NCBI GenBank assembly: GCA_044361535.1 | Contig: JBIKIQ010000017.1 | Coordinates: 11,784 to 75,783, forward strand | Length of the DNA stretch: 64,000 bases | Reading direction: 5' to 3' | Origin: UBA952 sp044361535 | GTDB lineage: Bacteria > Bacteroidota > Bacteroidia > Flavobacteriales_D > Crocinitomicaceae | Part shown: one piece after another, positions 1 through 8,741 of the stretch | How the letters are laid out: each line of letters starts with the position of its first letter | Position numbering within the stretch: the first letter of the stretch is position 1 | Translations under genes and position numbers: made by a program | The notes under the pieces: model-generated | Seen by the model: the letters and a program-made list of their open reading frames with translations, nothing else | The model's database searches: none | Told to the model about the DNA's origin: nothing

Positions 1-2
1 CC

Positions 3-761
3 CAAACAAAAATTGAAACAACTAAAAAGGATTTTTATGCAATGAATTGTAATTCAACTGATCCAACTGTTCAAAAGGCAAAGGATTATTTGGTTACTTT
101 GGAAAATGAGATGAAAGAAATACATCAAATTAAAGCCACTATTAATGAAGAATACGATGTTTTTTTGAAATATTCTAAAGGGGAATCGCAAATTCAATCA
201 AATTCTGAAGAGTGGAAAAAACTGAAACAGACAAAAAAAATCGTGAAAGCTTCCTCAAAGGATTTTAAAAGAAAGGGGAAAAAAATAAGCAAAATCGCAT
301 CTGATTTTACTGCATTTACATCAACGGAATTAAAATCTATTCAATTTGTTGATGTAATTTCTTACAATAAGAAGTTTGAAGAATTGCAAGAAAACTTTGT
401 AAAAAAAGAAAAAGAGCTTTTTGTACAATTGATAAAACAAGAAAGTGATGTTGTTGAATTAATTTCAAAGAAATCAGATTCAAATGTTGAAAAATGCCAA
501 TTATTAAAAGATGATCTTACAAAAATATCTTTAGTGAAAAAAAAAATTACGAGTCTTTCACCAAAAATTGGACAATCAATGTCAAGTTTCAAATCGGCGT
601 CTAAAGGATTTTCTCGAATTTATTCGTGTTCGATTGAATGGGAGATAGTTAAAAAAACAGAAACCAGTTTAAACGAACACCAACTTGAATTACAGGCTAT
701 TATTAATGAATTGTCGCAAATAAAGGCGCACATGCAAGAAGTAATTACATCGATGAATTAA
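3..761 (+). CDS. Coiled-coil protein of unknown function, 5' end outside the window
   Basis: I do not recognise this protein. The reading frame is open from base 3, and the bases before the first ATG (42) translate into ordinary lysine- and threonine-rich sequence, so the true start probably lies upstream of the window; ATG 42 would give 239 residues. The visible part is rich in Lys, Glu, Ser and Gln and looks alpha-helical or coiled-coil throughout. It has no obvious catalytic motif and no membrane segment. Two stretches (about residues 57-95 and 195-225 counted from ATG 42) resemble each other loosely, which may reflect an internal duplication. It could be a periplasmic or lipid-anchored helical protein, but the N-terminus needed to decide is missing. 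It is followed by about 120 bases of non-coding DNA carrying the promoter of the next gene. Confidence 0.6.
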   Translation, partial: QTKIETTKKDFYAMNCNSTDPTVQKAKDYLVTLENEMKEIHQIKATINEEYDVFLKYSKGESQIQSNSEEWKKLKQTKKIVKASSKDFKRKGKKISKIASDFTAFTSTELKSIQFVDVISYNKKFEELQENFVKKEKELFVQLIKQESDVVELISKKSDSNVEKCQLLKDDLTKISLVKKKITSLSPKIGQSMSSFKSASKGFSRIYSCSIEWEIVKKTETSLNEHQLELQAIINELSQIKAHMQEVITSMN

Positions 762-862
762 TTTTAAATAGTCAAATTAATACTGGCCCAAGCAATGTCA
801 GTTTTTAATTCTAAGGAAACTTTAATTCTATAATTTATTTCCTTTTTACCCTTATAATTCCG

Positions 863-870
863 TAATTTTG
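863..870 (+). promoter_or_regulatory. -7 promoter box TAATTTTG for ccsBA
   Basis: Exact match to the Bacteroidota TAnnTTTG element, 15 bases before ATG 886. A TTG codon inside the box is in frame with the gene; the box argues against that TTG being the start codon. Confidence 0.55.
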
Positions 871-885
871 TACCCAATCAATTTT

Positions 886-3800
886 ATGGAAAAATTTTCA
901 AAAGCCTTTTTCTCAATGCGCATGATGGCGGTCGCAATGATCGTTTTTTTGGTCGCAATCGCAGTCGCAACATTTATTGAATCTTCAAATGGAATTCAAG
1001 CAGCAAAAATACTGATTTACAACGCTTTGTGGTTTGAGATTTTATTGGTTTATCTTGGCATGAACTTGATTTCTAATATTTTCAAATACCGAATGTTTCA
1101 AAGAGAAAAAATGGCCATGTTGGCTTTCCACATATCATTCTTGGTTATTTTGATTGGTGCCGGTGTAACTCGCTTCGTAAGTTTTGAAGGGTTGATGCTT
1201 ATTCGAGAAGGTCAATCTGTTAATTACATTTATTCGGCAGATCCACATTTGAATATCCGTATAAATGACGGTAAAATGCAATTTAAATACAAGGAGAAAA
1301 TGTTTATGTCAACCATTACATCAAATTCTTTCTCGATACCGGTTGAGTTCCCCAATCATAAAAATCCTATTGAAATCAATTACGTAAAATTTGAATCCAA
1401 AATGATTGATACCCTTGTGATTGATTCTAAGCTAAATTCAAGTGTTTTGGATATTGTCACCAATGGTATGCAATCAAATTATGTTGGTAAAAATGATTTT
1501 TTAATGGCTGGCACGGTTCCTATTTCATTTGAGAAAAAAAATACACCCAAAGGAGGAATTGATGTTAGAGAGAACAAGGGAAAAGTTGAAATGAAAACAG
1601 ATTTGGATGTTCGTTACCTGCCCATGTCAGAAATGCAAAAGGCAAGACAAACTGGAGCTCCTATTCCAGATAGTATATATCAAATTATTCCGAAAAACAC
1701 GTGGGTTGAATTTAAAACCACCACATTATATCAGTCAGGTGAAAATCAATTTGTTTTTAAGCAGCTGATTCAAAATGCTAAAAAAACCTTGGTCCCATCA
1801 GGAAAAAAAGACAGAGGAAGCGATTATTTAACGCTTGAAGTTACGGATGGAAATGCAAAAAAAATCGTACAATTGAAAGGAGGGATGAATACCATACCAG
1901 AAAAAGCAATGTTCAATTTTGAAGGTTTGACTTACGAATTGGAGTATGGTTCCGTAGAAATTAAATTACCTTTTGCCATTAAATGCCGCGATTTCAAACT
2001 AGATAAGTATCCGGGTTCTGAGTCGCCTTCTTCTTTTTCAAGTGATTTGACAATCGAGGATCCAAAAAACAAGGTTAATCGCAATGTGAAAGTCTTCATG
2101 AATAACGTTGTTGATTACCAGGGATATCGATTTTTTCAATCTGCCTATGATTTAGATGATCCGAAAACGCCTGAAAATGAAGAAGGAACTCGGTTAAGCG
2201 TGAATCATGATTGGTGGGGTACAAACATTACCTATGTTGGATATTTACTCATGTCAATCGGAATGATTTTATCCTTGTTTGCGAAAACAGGACGTTTTAA
2301 AGATTTGAATGGAAAGTTGACAAAATTAAAACAAAAAAGAAGTCAACTTGCCACTCTACTATTGATAGCATTTTTGACGGTTGGAAAAACAAACTTCTCC
2401 CAAAATGCTACATCCAATGGGGAACACAATCACGAAATGCACGATGGACACGATCATTCAGGACACGATCACGCAAATGAACCTGCAAATAATCCAGAAA
2501 CATCAGTTCCAGAGAAATCAAATGAAAAGCCAATATTTCGTATAGTGTCTAAGGATCATTCGGACGAGTTGTCAACCTTGCTAGTTCAAGATTTTTCAGG
2601 TCGAATTATTCCTTTTCATACCTTGTGCGATCAATTGTTACGAAAGATTAATCGATCAAATAAATATAAGGATTACAATGCAGTACAAACCATTTTAAGT
2701 ATGCATATGTATCCTATGTATTGGATGAAACAGCCCATTATTCAAGTTCCTGCGCAATTGAGAGAAAAGTTAAAGTTGAAAATTGAGTTTGTTAGTTTAG
2801 AGGATGTCATGGATAATTCCAACGGTCAATTTAAATGGTTGAAACAATACGAGGAGGCATTCAAGAAAGCGGATTCACGCAAAAATGAATTTGATAAGAA
2901 ATTGATCAAATTGAATGAGAAATTTGAAGTCGTTCAAGCCATTTTTATGTGGCGTTACATGAAAATTGTTCCAAAGTCAAATGACAAAGAGAATCGATGG
3001 TTTACCCCTTTAAGTTCTGAACTTTCCAAAACGGATTCAATTTCATCAACTGTTATGCTTCAATACTTGACAGCAATCAATCAAGCTGCTCAAGATGGTC
3101 AGTATGGTAAAGCGACAGATTTGTTAAACAAATTCAAAGAATGGCAGCGTAAAATTGCAAAGAACATTGCTCCCGATGAAACAGCTGTAAAAATGGAGGT
3201 TTCCTACAACAAAATGGAAATCTTTAAAAACACGTACCGAAGTTATTTGATACTAGGCTTTTTACTTCTCATCATTTTCTTTATTAGAATTTTCACAAAG
3301 CCCGATGCAGGGTACTATAAAGTTTCTGAATGGATTCGAAAAATATTATTGTTTTTACTTATAGTTATTTTCTTCTATCACGGTGCTGGATTGGGAATGC
3401 GCTGGTATATTTCAGGTCACGCTCCTTGGAGTAATGGTTATGAGGCTGTCGTTTTTATTGCATGGGTAACAATGATTGCCGGCTTTTCTTTCATGCGAAA
3501 AAATGCTGTAATCATAGCGGGTACAGCTGTGCTTGCGTCTTTGATGGTATTTGTAACGGAAATGAATTTATTAGACCCGGAAATCACGCCTTTGGTTCCT
3601 GTTTTAAAATCCTATTGGTTAATGATCCATGTTGCCATAATTACGGGAAGCTATGGATTTTTAGGATTAGCAGCCATTTTAGCAATCCTTAATTTAACCC
3701 TTTACATTTTCAGAACAAAGAAAAACGGAGAGTTAGTGACCATAAACATCAATGAATTGACTTATGTTTCTGAAATGACAATGACAATTGGATTGTTCAT

Positions 3801-4158
3801 GTTAACCATTGGAACTTTCTTGGGTGGGATTTGGGCAAATGAGTCTTGGGGGAGATATTGGGGATGGGATCCAAAAGAAACATGGGCATTGGTTTCTGTA
3901 TTAGTATATGCGGTTATTTTACATTTGAGATATATTCCGGCACTGAAAGGGAAATTCGTCTTTAATGTGGTAAGTCTTTGGGGATATTCAGCAATATTGT
4001 TCACGTTCTTTGGTGTAAATTTCTTTTTGGTAGGATTACATTCCTACGCACAAGGAGATGGATTTGCGAAGCTTCCAAATTGGGTATATGTAACCGTTGG
4101 GCTATTTGTTCTCTTTACTATTGTTGCTGCAATTAGAAATCGGAATTACAAAAAGTAA
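886..4158 (+). CDS. ccsBA: Fused cytochrome c biogenesis protein (ResB-CcsA, system II)
   Basis: This is a single-chain System II cytochrome c synthase, which exports heme and attaches it to CxxCH motifs of c-type apocytochromes at the periplasmic face of the inner membrane. The N-terminal half (about residues 1-480) is ResB/CcsB-like: two early membrane helices, a large periplasmic domain, then another helix. The C-terminal 350 residues are CcsA-like: many helices and the heme-handling tryptophan-rich motif (SWGRYWGWDPKETW, about residues 980-995). Between them, after a signal-like hydrophobic segment, lies a His/Asp-rich stretch (about residues 511-535) followed by a soluble region of about 200 residues. 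I chose ATG 886 rather than an in-frame upstream TTG because that TTG lies inside the promoter box. At 1090 residues the length fits Bacteroidota fusions. The gene stands alone and converges on hup. Confidence 0.93.
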   Translation: MEKFSKAFFSMRMMAVAMIVFLVAIAVATFIESSNGIQAAKILIYNALWFEILLVYLGMNLISNIFKYRMFQREKMAMLAFHISFLVILIGAGVTRFVSFEGLMLIREGQSVNYIYSADPHLNIRINDGKMQFKYKEKMFMSTITSNSFSIPVEFPNHKNPIEINYVKFESKMIDTLVIDSKLNSSVLDIVTNGMQSNYVGKNDFLMAGTVPISFEKKNTPKGGIDVRENKGKVEMKTDLDVRYLPMSEMQKARQTGAPIPDSIYQIIPKNTWVEFKTTTLYQSGENQFVFKQLIQNAKKTLVPSGKKDRGSDYLTLEVTDGNAKKIVQLKGGMNTIPEKAMFNFEGLTYELEYGSVEIKLPFAIKCRDFKLDKYPGSESPSSFSSDLTIEDPKNKVNRNVKVFMNNVVDYQGYRFFQSAYDLDDPKTPENEEGTRLSVNHDWWGTNITYVGYLLMSIGMILSLFAKTGRFKDLNGKLTKLKQKRSQLATLLLIAFLTVGKTNFSQNATSNGEHNHEMHDGHDHSGHDHANEPANNPETSVPEKSNEKPIFRIVSKDHSDELSTLLVQDFSGRIIPFHTLCDQLLRKINRSNKYKDYNAVQTILSMHMYPMYWMKQPIIQVPAQLREKLKLKIEFVSLEDVMDNSNGQFKWLKQYEEAFKKADSRKNEFDKKLIKLNEKFEVVQAIFMWRYMKIVPKSNDKENRWFTPLSSELSKTDSISSTVMLQYLTAINQAAQDGQYGKATDLLNKFKEWQRKIAKNIAPDETAVKMEVSYNKMEIFKNTYRSYLILGFLLLIIFFIRIFTKPDAGYYKVSEWIRKILLFLLIVIFFYHGAGLGMRWYISGHAPWSNGYEAVVFIAWVTMIAGFSFMRKNAVIIAGTAVLASLMVFVTEMNLLDPEITPLVPVLKSYWLMIHVAIITGSYGFLGLAAILAILNLTLYIFRTKKNGELVTININELTYVSEMTMTIGLFMLTIGTFLGGIWANESWGRYWGWDPKETWALVSVLVYAVILHLRYIPALKGKFVFNVVSLWGYSAILFTFFGVNFFLVGLHSYAQGDGFAKLPNWVYVTVGLFVLFTIVAAIRNRNYKK

Positions 4159-4165
4159 ATCGCAC

Positions 4166-4189
4166 AAAAAAAGGGAACCGAAGTCCCCT
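4166..4189 (-). terminator. Rho-independent terminator of hup
   Basis: Read on the minus strand this is a 7-bp stem (AGGGGAC / GTTCCCT, one G-T pair) closed by a TTCG tetraloop and followed directly by a run of T. It begins 25 bases past the hup stop codon. On the plus strand the hairpin is not followed by T, so it serves hup rather than ccsBA. Confidence 0.8.
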
Positions 4190-4214
4190 AATTTCTTTGT
4201 AAATAATCGATTGA

Positions 4215-4487
4215 TTAGTTTACGCTGCTTGATAAATCAGCACCAGCTTTGAAACGGATAGTTTTCTTAGCTTCGATTTTGATAACAGCACCAGTTTTAG
4301 GGTTACGACCATTTCTTGCAGCTCTATCAGATACAGAGAAAGAACCAAATCCTACTAAAGAGATTCTGTCGTTACTTTTCAATGCTCCTGTAGCAGCAGT
4401 AATAAAACCATCTAATGCTTTTTTAGCATCAGCTTTTGACAATCCAGAGTTGTCTGCAATCGCATCGATTAATTCAGCTTTGTTCAT
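4215..4487 (-). CDS. hup: HU family DNA-binding protein
   Basis: A 90-residue histone-like HU protein, a nucleoid protein that dimerises and bends DNA. The start MNKAELIDAIADNSGLSKAD is the classic HU N-terminus, and the conserved VGFGSFSV turn and the RNGRNPKTG arm, with its intercalating proline, are both present. The frame extends 14 codons further upstream, but those codons begin inside the promoter box, and family length fixes the start at 4487. It is monocistronic, with its own promoter (4529-4536) and strong terminator (4166-4189). The leader would be about 35 bases. Confidence 0.97.
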   Translation of the reverse strand: MNKAELIDAIADNSGLSKADAKKALDGFITAATGALKSNDRISLVGFGSFSVSDRAARNGRNPKTGAVIKIEAKKTIRFKAGADLSSSVN

Positions 4488-4528
4488 TTTTGTTTGTTTA
4501 AATGGGTTAATAAATAATTTTACTATCA

Positions 4529-4536
4529 CAAATATA
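4529..4536 (-). promoter_or_regulatory. -7 promoter box TATATTTG for hup
   Basis: Exact TAnnTTTG match on the minus strand, 41 bases upstream of the hup ATG at 4487. Confidence 0.55.
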
Positions 4537-5008
4537 TCTGATTATCAATGCGCGCAAGCTTTGAAGGTAAAAAAAATGCACAAAATGTTGAAAAATCAAG
4601 GGTTTTGTTGATAAAAGCACCATTTTCTTGTCAAAATCAATTGTAAGTGCATGATTTAACTAGGAAGTTAGCGTGTAAACAGGTTAGATATGGATGATAA
4701 AGAAATTCCGTCAAATAGCTTTCCTATCTTCAATACATCTGTCTGTATCTCAAAGGTAGTTGGTTTGATTTTTAGAAATAGCTATTTTTAGTATCACTTA
4801 TATATGCCATATGTATTTTTTATGTCCTTCATATGTTTTATTACAAAAGGCATGAATTATTATCAAAATTATTCTTATCTCATTCGTTTTTATCAGGCAA
4901 TTGAAATTTCTACCTACTTTAACGAGCTATTTCTTAATATCTTTGAAAAAAAGACGAAAATTGTGGAAAACATACAAAGAATTTTTGCTGAAAGTTTAGA
5001 AAAAAAAC
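4537..5008. other. AT-rich intergenic region without a recognisable gene
   Basis: About 470 bases between the divergent hup and DUF2795 promoters. I see no RNA gene, riboswitch or repeat family. A 12-bp perfect palindrome, AAATAGCTATTT, lies at 4776-4787. A 87-codon plus-strand frame (4804-5067) has the composition of random AT-rich sequence and overlaps the start of the next gene, so I do not call it. A small RNA cannot be excluded. Confidence 0.5.
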
Positions 5009-5016
5009 TATTTTTG
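5009..5016 (+). promoter_or_regulatory. -7 promoter box TATTTTTG for the DUF2795 gene
   Basis: Exact TAnnTTTG match 35 bases upstream of ATG 5052. A TTTTTG stretch at 4982-4987 sits about 21 bases further upstream and could be the -33 element. Confidence 0.5.
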
Positions 5017-5051
5017 TCTCCCGAATTTGGAACGCCTAAAAATTTACACCT

Positions 5052-5273
5052 ATGTATTGGACGTTAGAACTTGCATCCTATTTAGAAGATGCCCCTTGGC
5101 CAGCAACTAAGGAAGAATTAATTGATTTTGCAATCAGAACTGGAGCTCCGTTGGAGGTAGTTGAAAATCTTCAAGATCTCGAAGACGAAGGTGATATGTA
5201 TGAAAGTATCGAAGAAATTTGGCCGGATTACCCATCGCGTGAAGATTTTCTATTCAACGAAGACGAGTATTAG
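5052..5273 (+). CDS. Small acidic DUF2795-family protein
   Basis: A 73-residue, strongly acidic protein that I recognise as the conserved Bacteroidota DUF2795 type: it starts with MYWTLELASYLEDAPWPATK and ends in a run of Asp and Glu. The motif pattern (a short helix, WPATKEELIDFAIRTGAPLE, then LQDLEDEG and IEEIWPDYP) looks like a small helical domain, perhaps a compact winged or helix-turn-helix fold. The molecular function is unknown. It is monocistronic: it has its own -7 box and a strong terminator immediately after the stop codon, which suggests a short abundant message. Near-invariance across the phylum is recalled from family knowledge, not measured here. Confidence 0.85.
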   Translation: MYWTLELASYLEDAPWPATKEELIDFAIRTGAPLEVVENLQDLEDEGDMYESIEEIWPDYPSREDFLFNEDEY

Positions 5274-5274
5274 T

Positions 5275-5303
5275 AAAATCCCACTGAGAAGTGGGATTTT
5301 TTT
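5275..5303 (+). terminator. Rho-independent terminator after the DUF2795 gene
   Basis: An 11-bp perfect stem (AAAATCCCACT / AGTGGGATTTT) with a GAGA loop and a T tract, starting one base after the stop codon. Confidence 0.88.
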
Positions 5304-5350
5304 AAATAGAAAATAGAGCAACTACCTCCTAATATTCCAACATTCTTGGT

Positions 5351-5358
5351 TAACTTTG
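5351..5358 (+). promoter_or_regulatory. -7 promoter box TAACTTTG for prfB
   Basis: Exact TAnnTTTG match with only 4 bases between the box and ATG 5363. The transcript would begin at or next to the start codon. Confidence 0.55.
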
Positions 5359-5362
5359 CTTA

Positions 5363-6454
5363 ATGATTACATCTGATCAACTAAAAGATATTACCTCTAG
5401 AATTCAGGCTATTTATAATTATTTAAAAATAGATGAAAAAGAGCTTCAACTTCGTGAACATGAGTTAAAAACGCAAGATCCTGGTTTTTGGGATGATGCC
5501 AAAAAAGCCGAAATTCAAATGAAGGAGATTAGATCTCTTAAATTTTGGATTGAAAGTTTTAATTCTTTGAATCAAGCCAGAGAAGATATTGAAGTTCTAA
5601 TTGAATTTTATAAGGAAGATACTTCCCTAGAATCAGAGATTGATGAACAGTACAAAATCCTATTAGATCACATTGAATCTACCGAATTAAAAAACATGTT
5701 GTCCGGTGAGGAGGATAGATTGAGCGCAGTTTTGCAAATCACTTCGGGAGCTGGAGGAACAGAAAGTTGCGATTGGGCATCCATGCTTATGCGTATGTAC
5801 ATAATGTGGGGTCAAAAAAATGGATGTAAAGTAACCGAACTTAATTACCAAGAAGGCGATGTGGCAGGAATTAAAACTGTTACTCTTGAGTTTGAAGGTG
5901 ATTTTGCTTTTGGTTATTTAAAAGGAGAAAATGGTGTTCATCGTTTGGTTCGTATTTCTCCGTTCGACTCGAATGCAAAAAGACATACTTCGTTTGCATC
6001 TGTTTATGTTTACCCCTTGGTAGACGATCAAATCGAAATCAATATTAATCCTGCCGATATTTCTTGGGAAACTTTTAGATCTGGTGGTGCAGGTGGTCAA
6101 AATGTAAATAAGGTTGAAACAGCCGTTCGTTTGAGACACGCCCCTTCTGGAATAATAATTGAAAACTCGGAGTCTAGATCTCAACTAGCTAACAAAGAAA
6201 AAGCAATGCAACTCCTTCGTTCACAATTGTATGAATTAGAACTTCGTGCTAGAATGGAAAAAAGAAATGAAATAGAGGCGAATAAAAAGAAAATCGAGTG
6301 GGGATCACAAATCAGGAATTACGTAATGCATCCCTATAAACTCGTAAAAGATGTTCGAACAGGCTTTGAATCAACCAATGTAGATTCTGTAATGGATGGA
6401 GAGATAAATGAATTTCTGAAATCTTATCTCATGACTTACGGCGGTTCATATTAG
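5363..6454 (+). CDS. prfB: Peptide chain release factor 2
   Basis: RF2 recognises UGA and UAA stop codons in the ribosomal A site and triggers release of the nascent chain. The GGQ catalytic loop (SGGAGGQNVNKVET, about residues 238-251) and the RF2-type stop-recognition SPF tripeptide (RISPFDSNAKRH, about residues 196-207) are both clear. The length of 363 residues is normal. The gene is read in one frame: the position where many bacteria carry the autoregulatory CTT-TGA frameshift site reads YLKIDEK here, with no in-frame UGA. The promoter box ends 4 bases before the ATG. A cysteine desulfurase gene follows with its own weaker box. Confidence 0.97.
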   Translation: MITSDQLKDITSRIQAIYNYLKIDEKELQLREHELKTQDPGFWDDAKKAEIQMKEIRSLKFWIESFNSLNQAREDIEVLIEFYKEDTSLESEIDEQYKILLDHIESTELKNMLSGEEDRLSAVLQITSGAGGTESCDWASMLMRMYIMWGQKNGCKVTELNYQEGDVAGIKTVTLEFEGDFAFGYLKGENGVHRLVRISPFDSNAKRHTSFASVYVYPLVDDQIEININPADISWETFRSGGAGGQNVNKVETAVRLRHAPSGIIIENSESRSQLANKEKAMQLLRSQLYELELRARMEKRNEIEANKKKIEWGSQIRNYVMHPYKLVKDVRTGFESTNVDSVMDGEINEFLKSYLMTYGGSY

Positions 6455-6459
6455 TTTAC

Positions 6460-6467
6460 TATCTTCG
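6460..6467 (+). promoter_or_regulatory. -7-like box TATCTTCG for the cysteine desulfurase
   Basis: One mismatch to TAnnTTTG, 18 bases before ATG 6486. The identical octamer precedes gcvH at similar spacing, which makes chance less likely. Confidence 0.4.
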
Positions 6468-6485
6468 TTTTAAATATTTTTTTTC

Positions 6486-7622
6486 ATGCGTGTTTATCTT
6501 GATAATGCTGCAACCACTCCAATTGCTTCTCAAGTCGTTGATGCAATGGTAGAAGTGATGCGAAATGATTTTGGAAATCCCTCATCTACTCATTTTTATG
6601 GTAGACAAGTTAAAGCTTTAATTGAGACATCTCGCAGAAAAGTTGCAAGCCATTTAAATTGTTCGGCTTCTGAGATTATCTTCACTTCCGGAGGTACTGA
6701 AGCCGATAATATGGCTCTTTTCTCGGCAGTAAAGGATCTTGGTGTCAAAAGAATAATTAGTTCTACTATTGAACACCATGCTGTGGGACATAGCGTTGAT
6801 GCTCTTATAAAGCATAATTCAATTGTTTTTGAGTCAGTGAAAGTAGATGCGAAAGGACATATTGATTTGGATCATCTTGAATCCATGTTGCAAGAGAACA
6901 TTCCAACGCTTGTTTCTTTAATGCATGCAAATAATGAAATTGCAACGTTACTTCCGATAAAAAAAGTTTCTGAGTTGTGTAGAAAATATGGTGCTTATTT
7001 TCATTCAGATACTGTACAAACAATGGGGCACTATTCCTTTGATTTATCTGATTTAGATATCGATTTTATTACCTGTGCGGCACATAAATTCCACGGTCCA
7101 AAAGGCGTTGGGTTTTTGTATATAAATAAAAGAAACAAGGTTGAATCGCTTATACACGGTGGAGCCCAAGAAAGAGGATTAAGAGGTGGGACAGAAAATG
7201 TTTATGGAATTGTGGGATTAGCAAAAGCAATGGATCTTGCTTACGCTGATTTAGAGGAACATCATGAGCATGTTCAGAGTCTTAAATCCTACATGATTGA
7301 ACAATTTAAAGAGATGTTTCCTTCAGTTTTATTTCACGGTGAGACCGAACCATCACAATCCTTGTATACTGTTTTAAATGTTTGCTTTCCTAGAACGGAC
7401 AAAGGTGGAATGCTACTTTTTACACTAGATTTGAAAGGAGTTGCTGTTAGTGGAGGAAGTGCTTGTTCTTCGGGCGCAAATAAAGGATCACACGTTCTGG
7501 TAGGAATAGGTGCTGATATGTCAAGACCAAATGCACGATTCTCCTTTTCTCGATATACAACTCAGGAAGAAATTGATTATGCCCTAAGACAAGTTAAATC
7601 TAGCTTTGAGCAAAACTTGTGA
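6486..7622 (+). CDS. Cysteine desulfurase (NifS/IscS family)
   Basis: A PLP-dependent enzyme that removes sulfur from L-cysteine as an enzyme-bound persulfide for Fe-S clusters and thiolated tRNA. Visible features are the N-terminal YLDNAATTP, the SGGTEADN substrate and PLP region, HSDTVQTMGH, the Schiff-base lysine in AAHKFHGPKG (about residue 203) and the persulfide cysteine in SGGSACSSG (about residue 325). At 378 residues it is full length. No Fe-S scaffold (iscU, sufU) or thiolation gene is adjacent, so I cannot say which pathway it feeds and give no symbol. A glycosyltransferase gene begins 12 bases downstream and may share the transcript. Confidence 0.93.
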   Translation: MRVYLDNAATTPIASQVVDAMVEVMRNDFGNPSSTHFYGRQVKALIETSRRKVASHLNCSASEIIFTSGGTEADNMALFSAVKDLGVKRIISSTIEHHAVGHSVDALIKHNSIVFESVKVDAKGHIDLDHLESMLQENIPTLVSLMHANNEIATLLPIKKVSELCRKYGAYFHSDTVQTMGHYSFDLSDLDIDFITCAAHKFHGPKGVGFLYINKRNKVESLIHGGAQERGLRGGTENVYGIVGLAKAMDLAYADLEEHHEHVQSLKSYMIEQFKEMFPSVLFHGETEPSQSLYTVLNVCFPRTDKGGMLLFTLDLKGVAVSGGSACSSGANKGSHVLVGIGADMSRPNARFSFSRYTTQEEIDYALRQVKSSFEQNL

Positions 7623-7634
7623 TCTCATAATTGT

Positions 7635-8741
7635 ATGAAATTTCTTTTTCTTACTTCAGCACATGTATCAAATGATGATCGAATTTATTTTCTTCAAGCT
7701 AGAACTTTAGCTAAAAATCATGAAGTAAGGGTTTATTCAACATTTGGTGGGGAAGAAATACAGGAAAATCAATTAATTGCATATTACGACAATACTGCTT
7801 TTCGTTCGAGAAAAGATAAGATTAAAGCCTTTTATGACCAATGCCTGAAATTTAGTCCGGATGTAATCATATGCTCAGAACCAATTCCGATTCTTGGCGC
7901 TAACCGTTATAAAAAGGAAAAAAAATCTTGTCGTTTACTTTATGACATTACTGAATTTTATCCTTCAAAAAAGAACTTTATTGGATTCTCTCCCTTTAAA
8001 AAGTTGATAGCTGCAATAGGAATGGTTTGGCTGAATCGAAAAGCTTCAGCATTAGTCGATGGTTTTATTTTTGGTGAGCATTTTAAGTCATTGTATTATA
8101 AAGCGAACTACAAAAATCAACCCTATATACTTTTGCCGTATTACCAAGATTTGAATTATTTCCCCCAATTTAAGATTCCGTCAAGCAAATTAATTTTTGG
8201 ATATACAGGAAAGTTTTCTGAAGAAAAAGGGATCATTCGATTCGCTAATTTTATTAAGTTTTTCAATGAAAAAAATCCAGAAGTTACATTCAGCATAAAA
8301 TTAATAGGTTGGTTTGAAAGTGAACTAATTAGAAAAGAGTTCTTTAGGTTAGCAGACGAAATTTCCATTGATTTTGTTGAAAATCTTCCATTTGAAGAAT
8401 ATTGTCATTCCCTTTCAGATATTTCTGTTTTTTTTGATTTGCGCGATGTTGATGCTGAAAATAATTTGTGTCTACCTATCAAACTATTTACCTATGCAGC
8501 TGTTGGTCGACCTGTGATCTATTCACCTATTCAAGCAATTCTACAGGCACATCCCGAACATGATTTTATTAAACTTTGCAATAATGAAAATTATGATTTT
8601 ATCACTAAAATTGTTCAGGAAATAATTTCCGATCAAAATAGGTTTCACGAAATGTGTCTTGAATCACGGAAATTCGCAGAGAAACATCAGTGGGAAGCAA
8701 TAGAAGATGAATTTATTCGCTTTGTAACAACAAATGAGTGA
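7635..8741 (+). CDS. Glycosyltransferase, GT4-like
   Basis: A 368-residue GT-B type glycosyltransferase. The start MKFLFLTSAHVSNDDRIYFLQARTLA is typical of the nucleotide-sugar-independent N-terminal Rossmann domain. Around residues 185-200 the phrase FGYTGKFSEEKGIIRFANFI matches the beginning of a Glycos_transf_1 domain. The C-terminal half has LPIKLFTYAAVGRPVIYS in place of the classic E-x7-E motif, so the second acidic residue is not obvious. The sugar donor and acceptor are unknown. It overlaps the flippase gene that follows by 8 bases, so the pair probably builds and exports a cell-surface polysaccharide. Confidence 0.82.
   Translation: MKFLFLTSAHVSNDDRIYFLQARTLAKNHEVRVYSTFGGEEIQENQLIAYYDNTAFRSRKDKIKAFYDQCLKFSPDVIICSEPIPILGANRYKKEKKSCRLLYDITEFYPSKKNFIGFSPFKKLIAAIGMVWLNRKASALVDGFIFGEHFKSLYYKANYKNQPYILLPYYQDLNYFPQFKIPSSKLIFGYTGKFSEEKGIIRFANFIKFFNEKNPEVTFSIKLIGWFESELIRKEFFRLADEISIDFVENLPFEEYCHSLSDISVFFDLRDVDAENNLCLPIKLFTYAAVGRPVIYSPIQAILQAHPEHDFIKLCNNENYDFITKIVQEIISDQNRFHEMCLESRKFAEKHQWEAIEDEFIRFVTTNE

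Noticed and set aside
868..885. TTG 868 as the start of ccsBA
   Set aside because: The codon lies inside the TAATTTTG promoter box, and ATG 886 gives the normal N-terminus.
4804..5067. 87-codon frame upstream of the DUF2795 gene
   Set aside because: Composition is that of AT-rich non-coding DNA (Phe, Tyr, Ile, Lys). It runs into the promoter and start of a well-supported gene.
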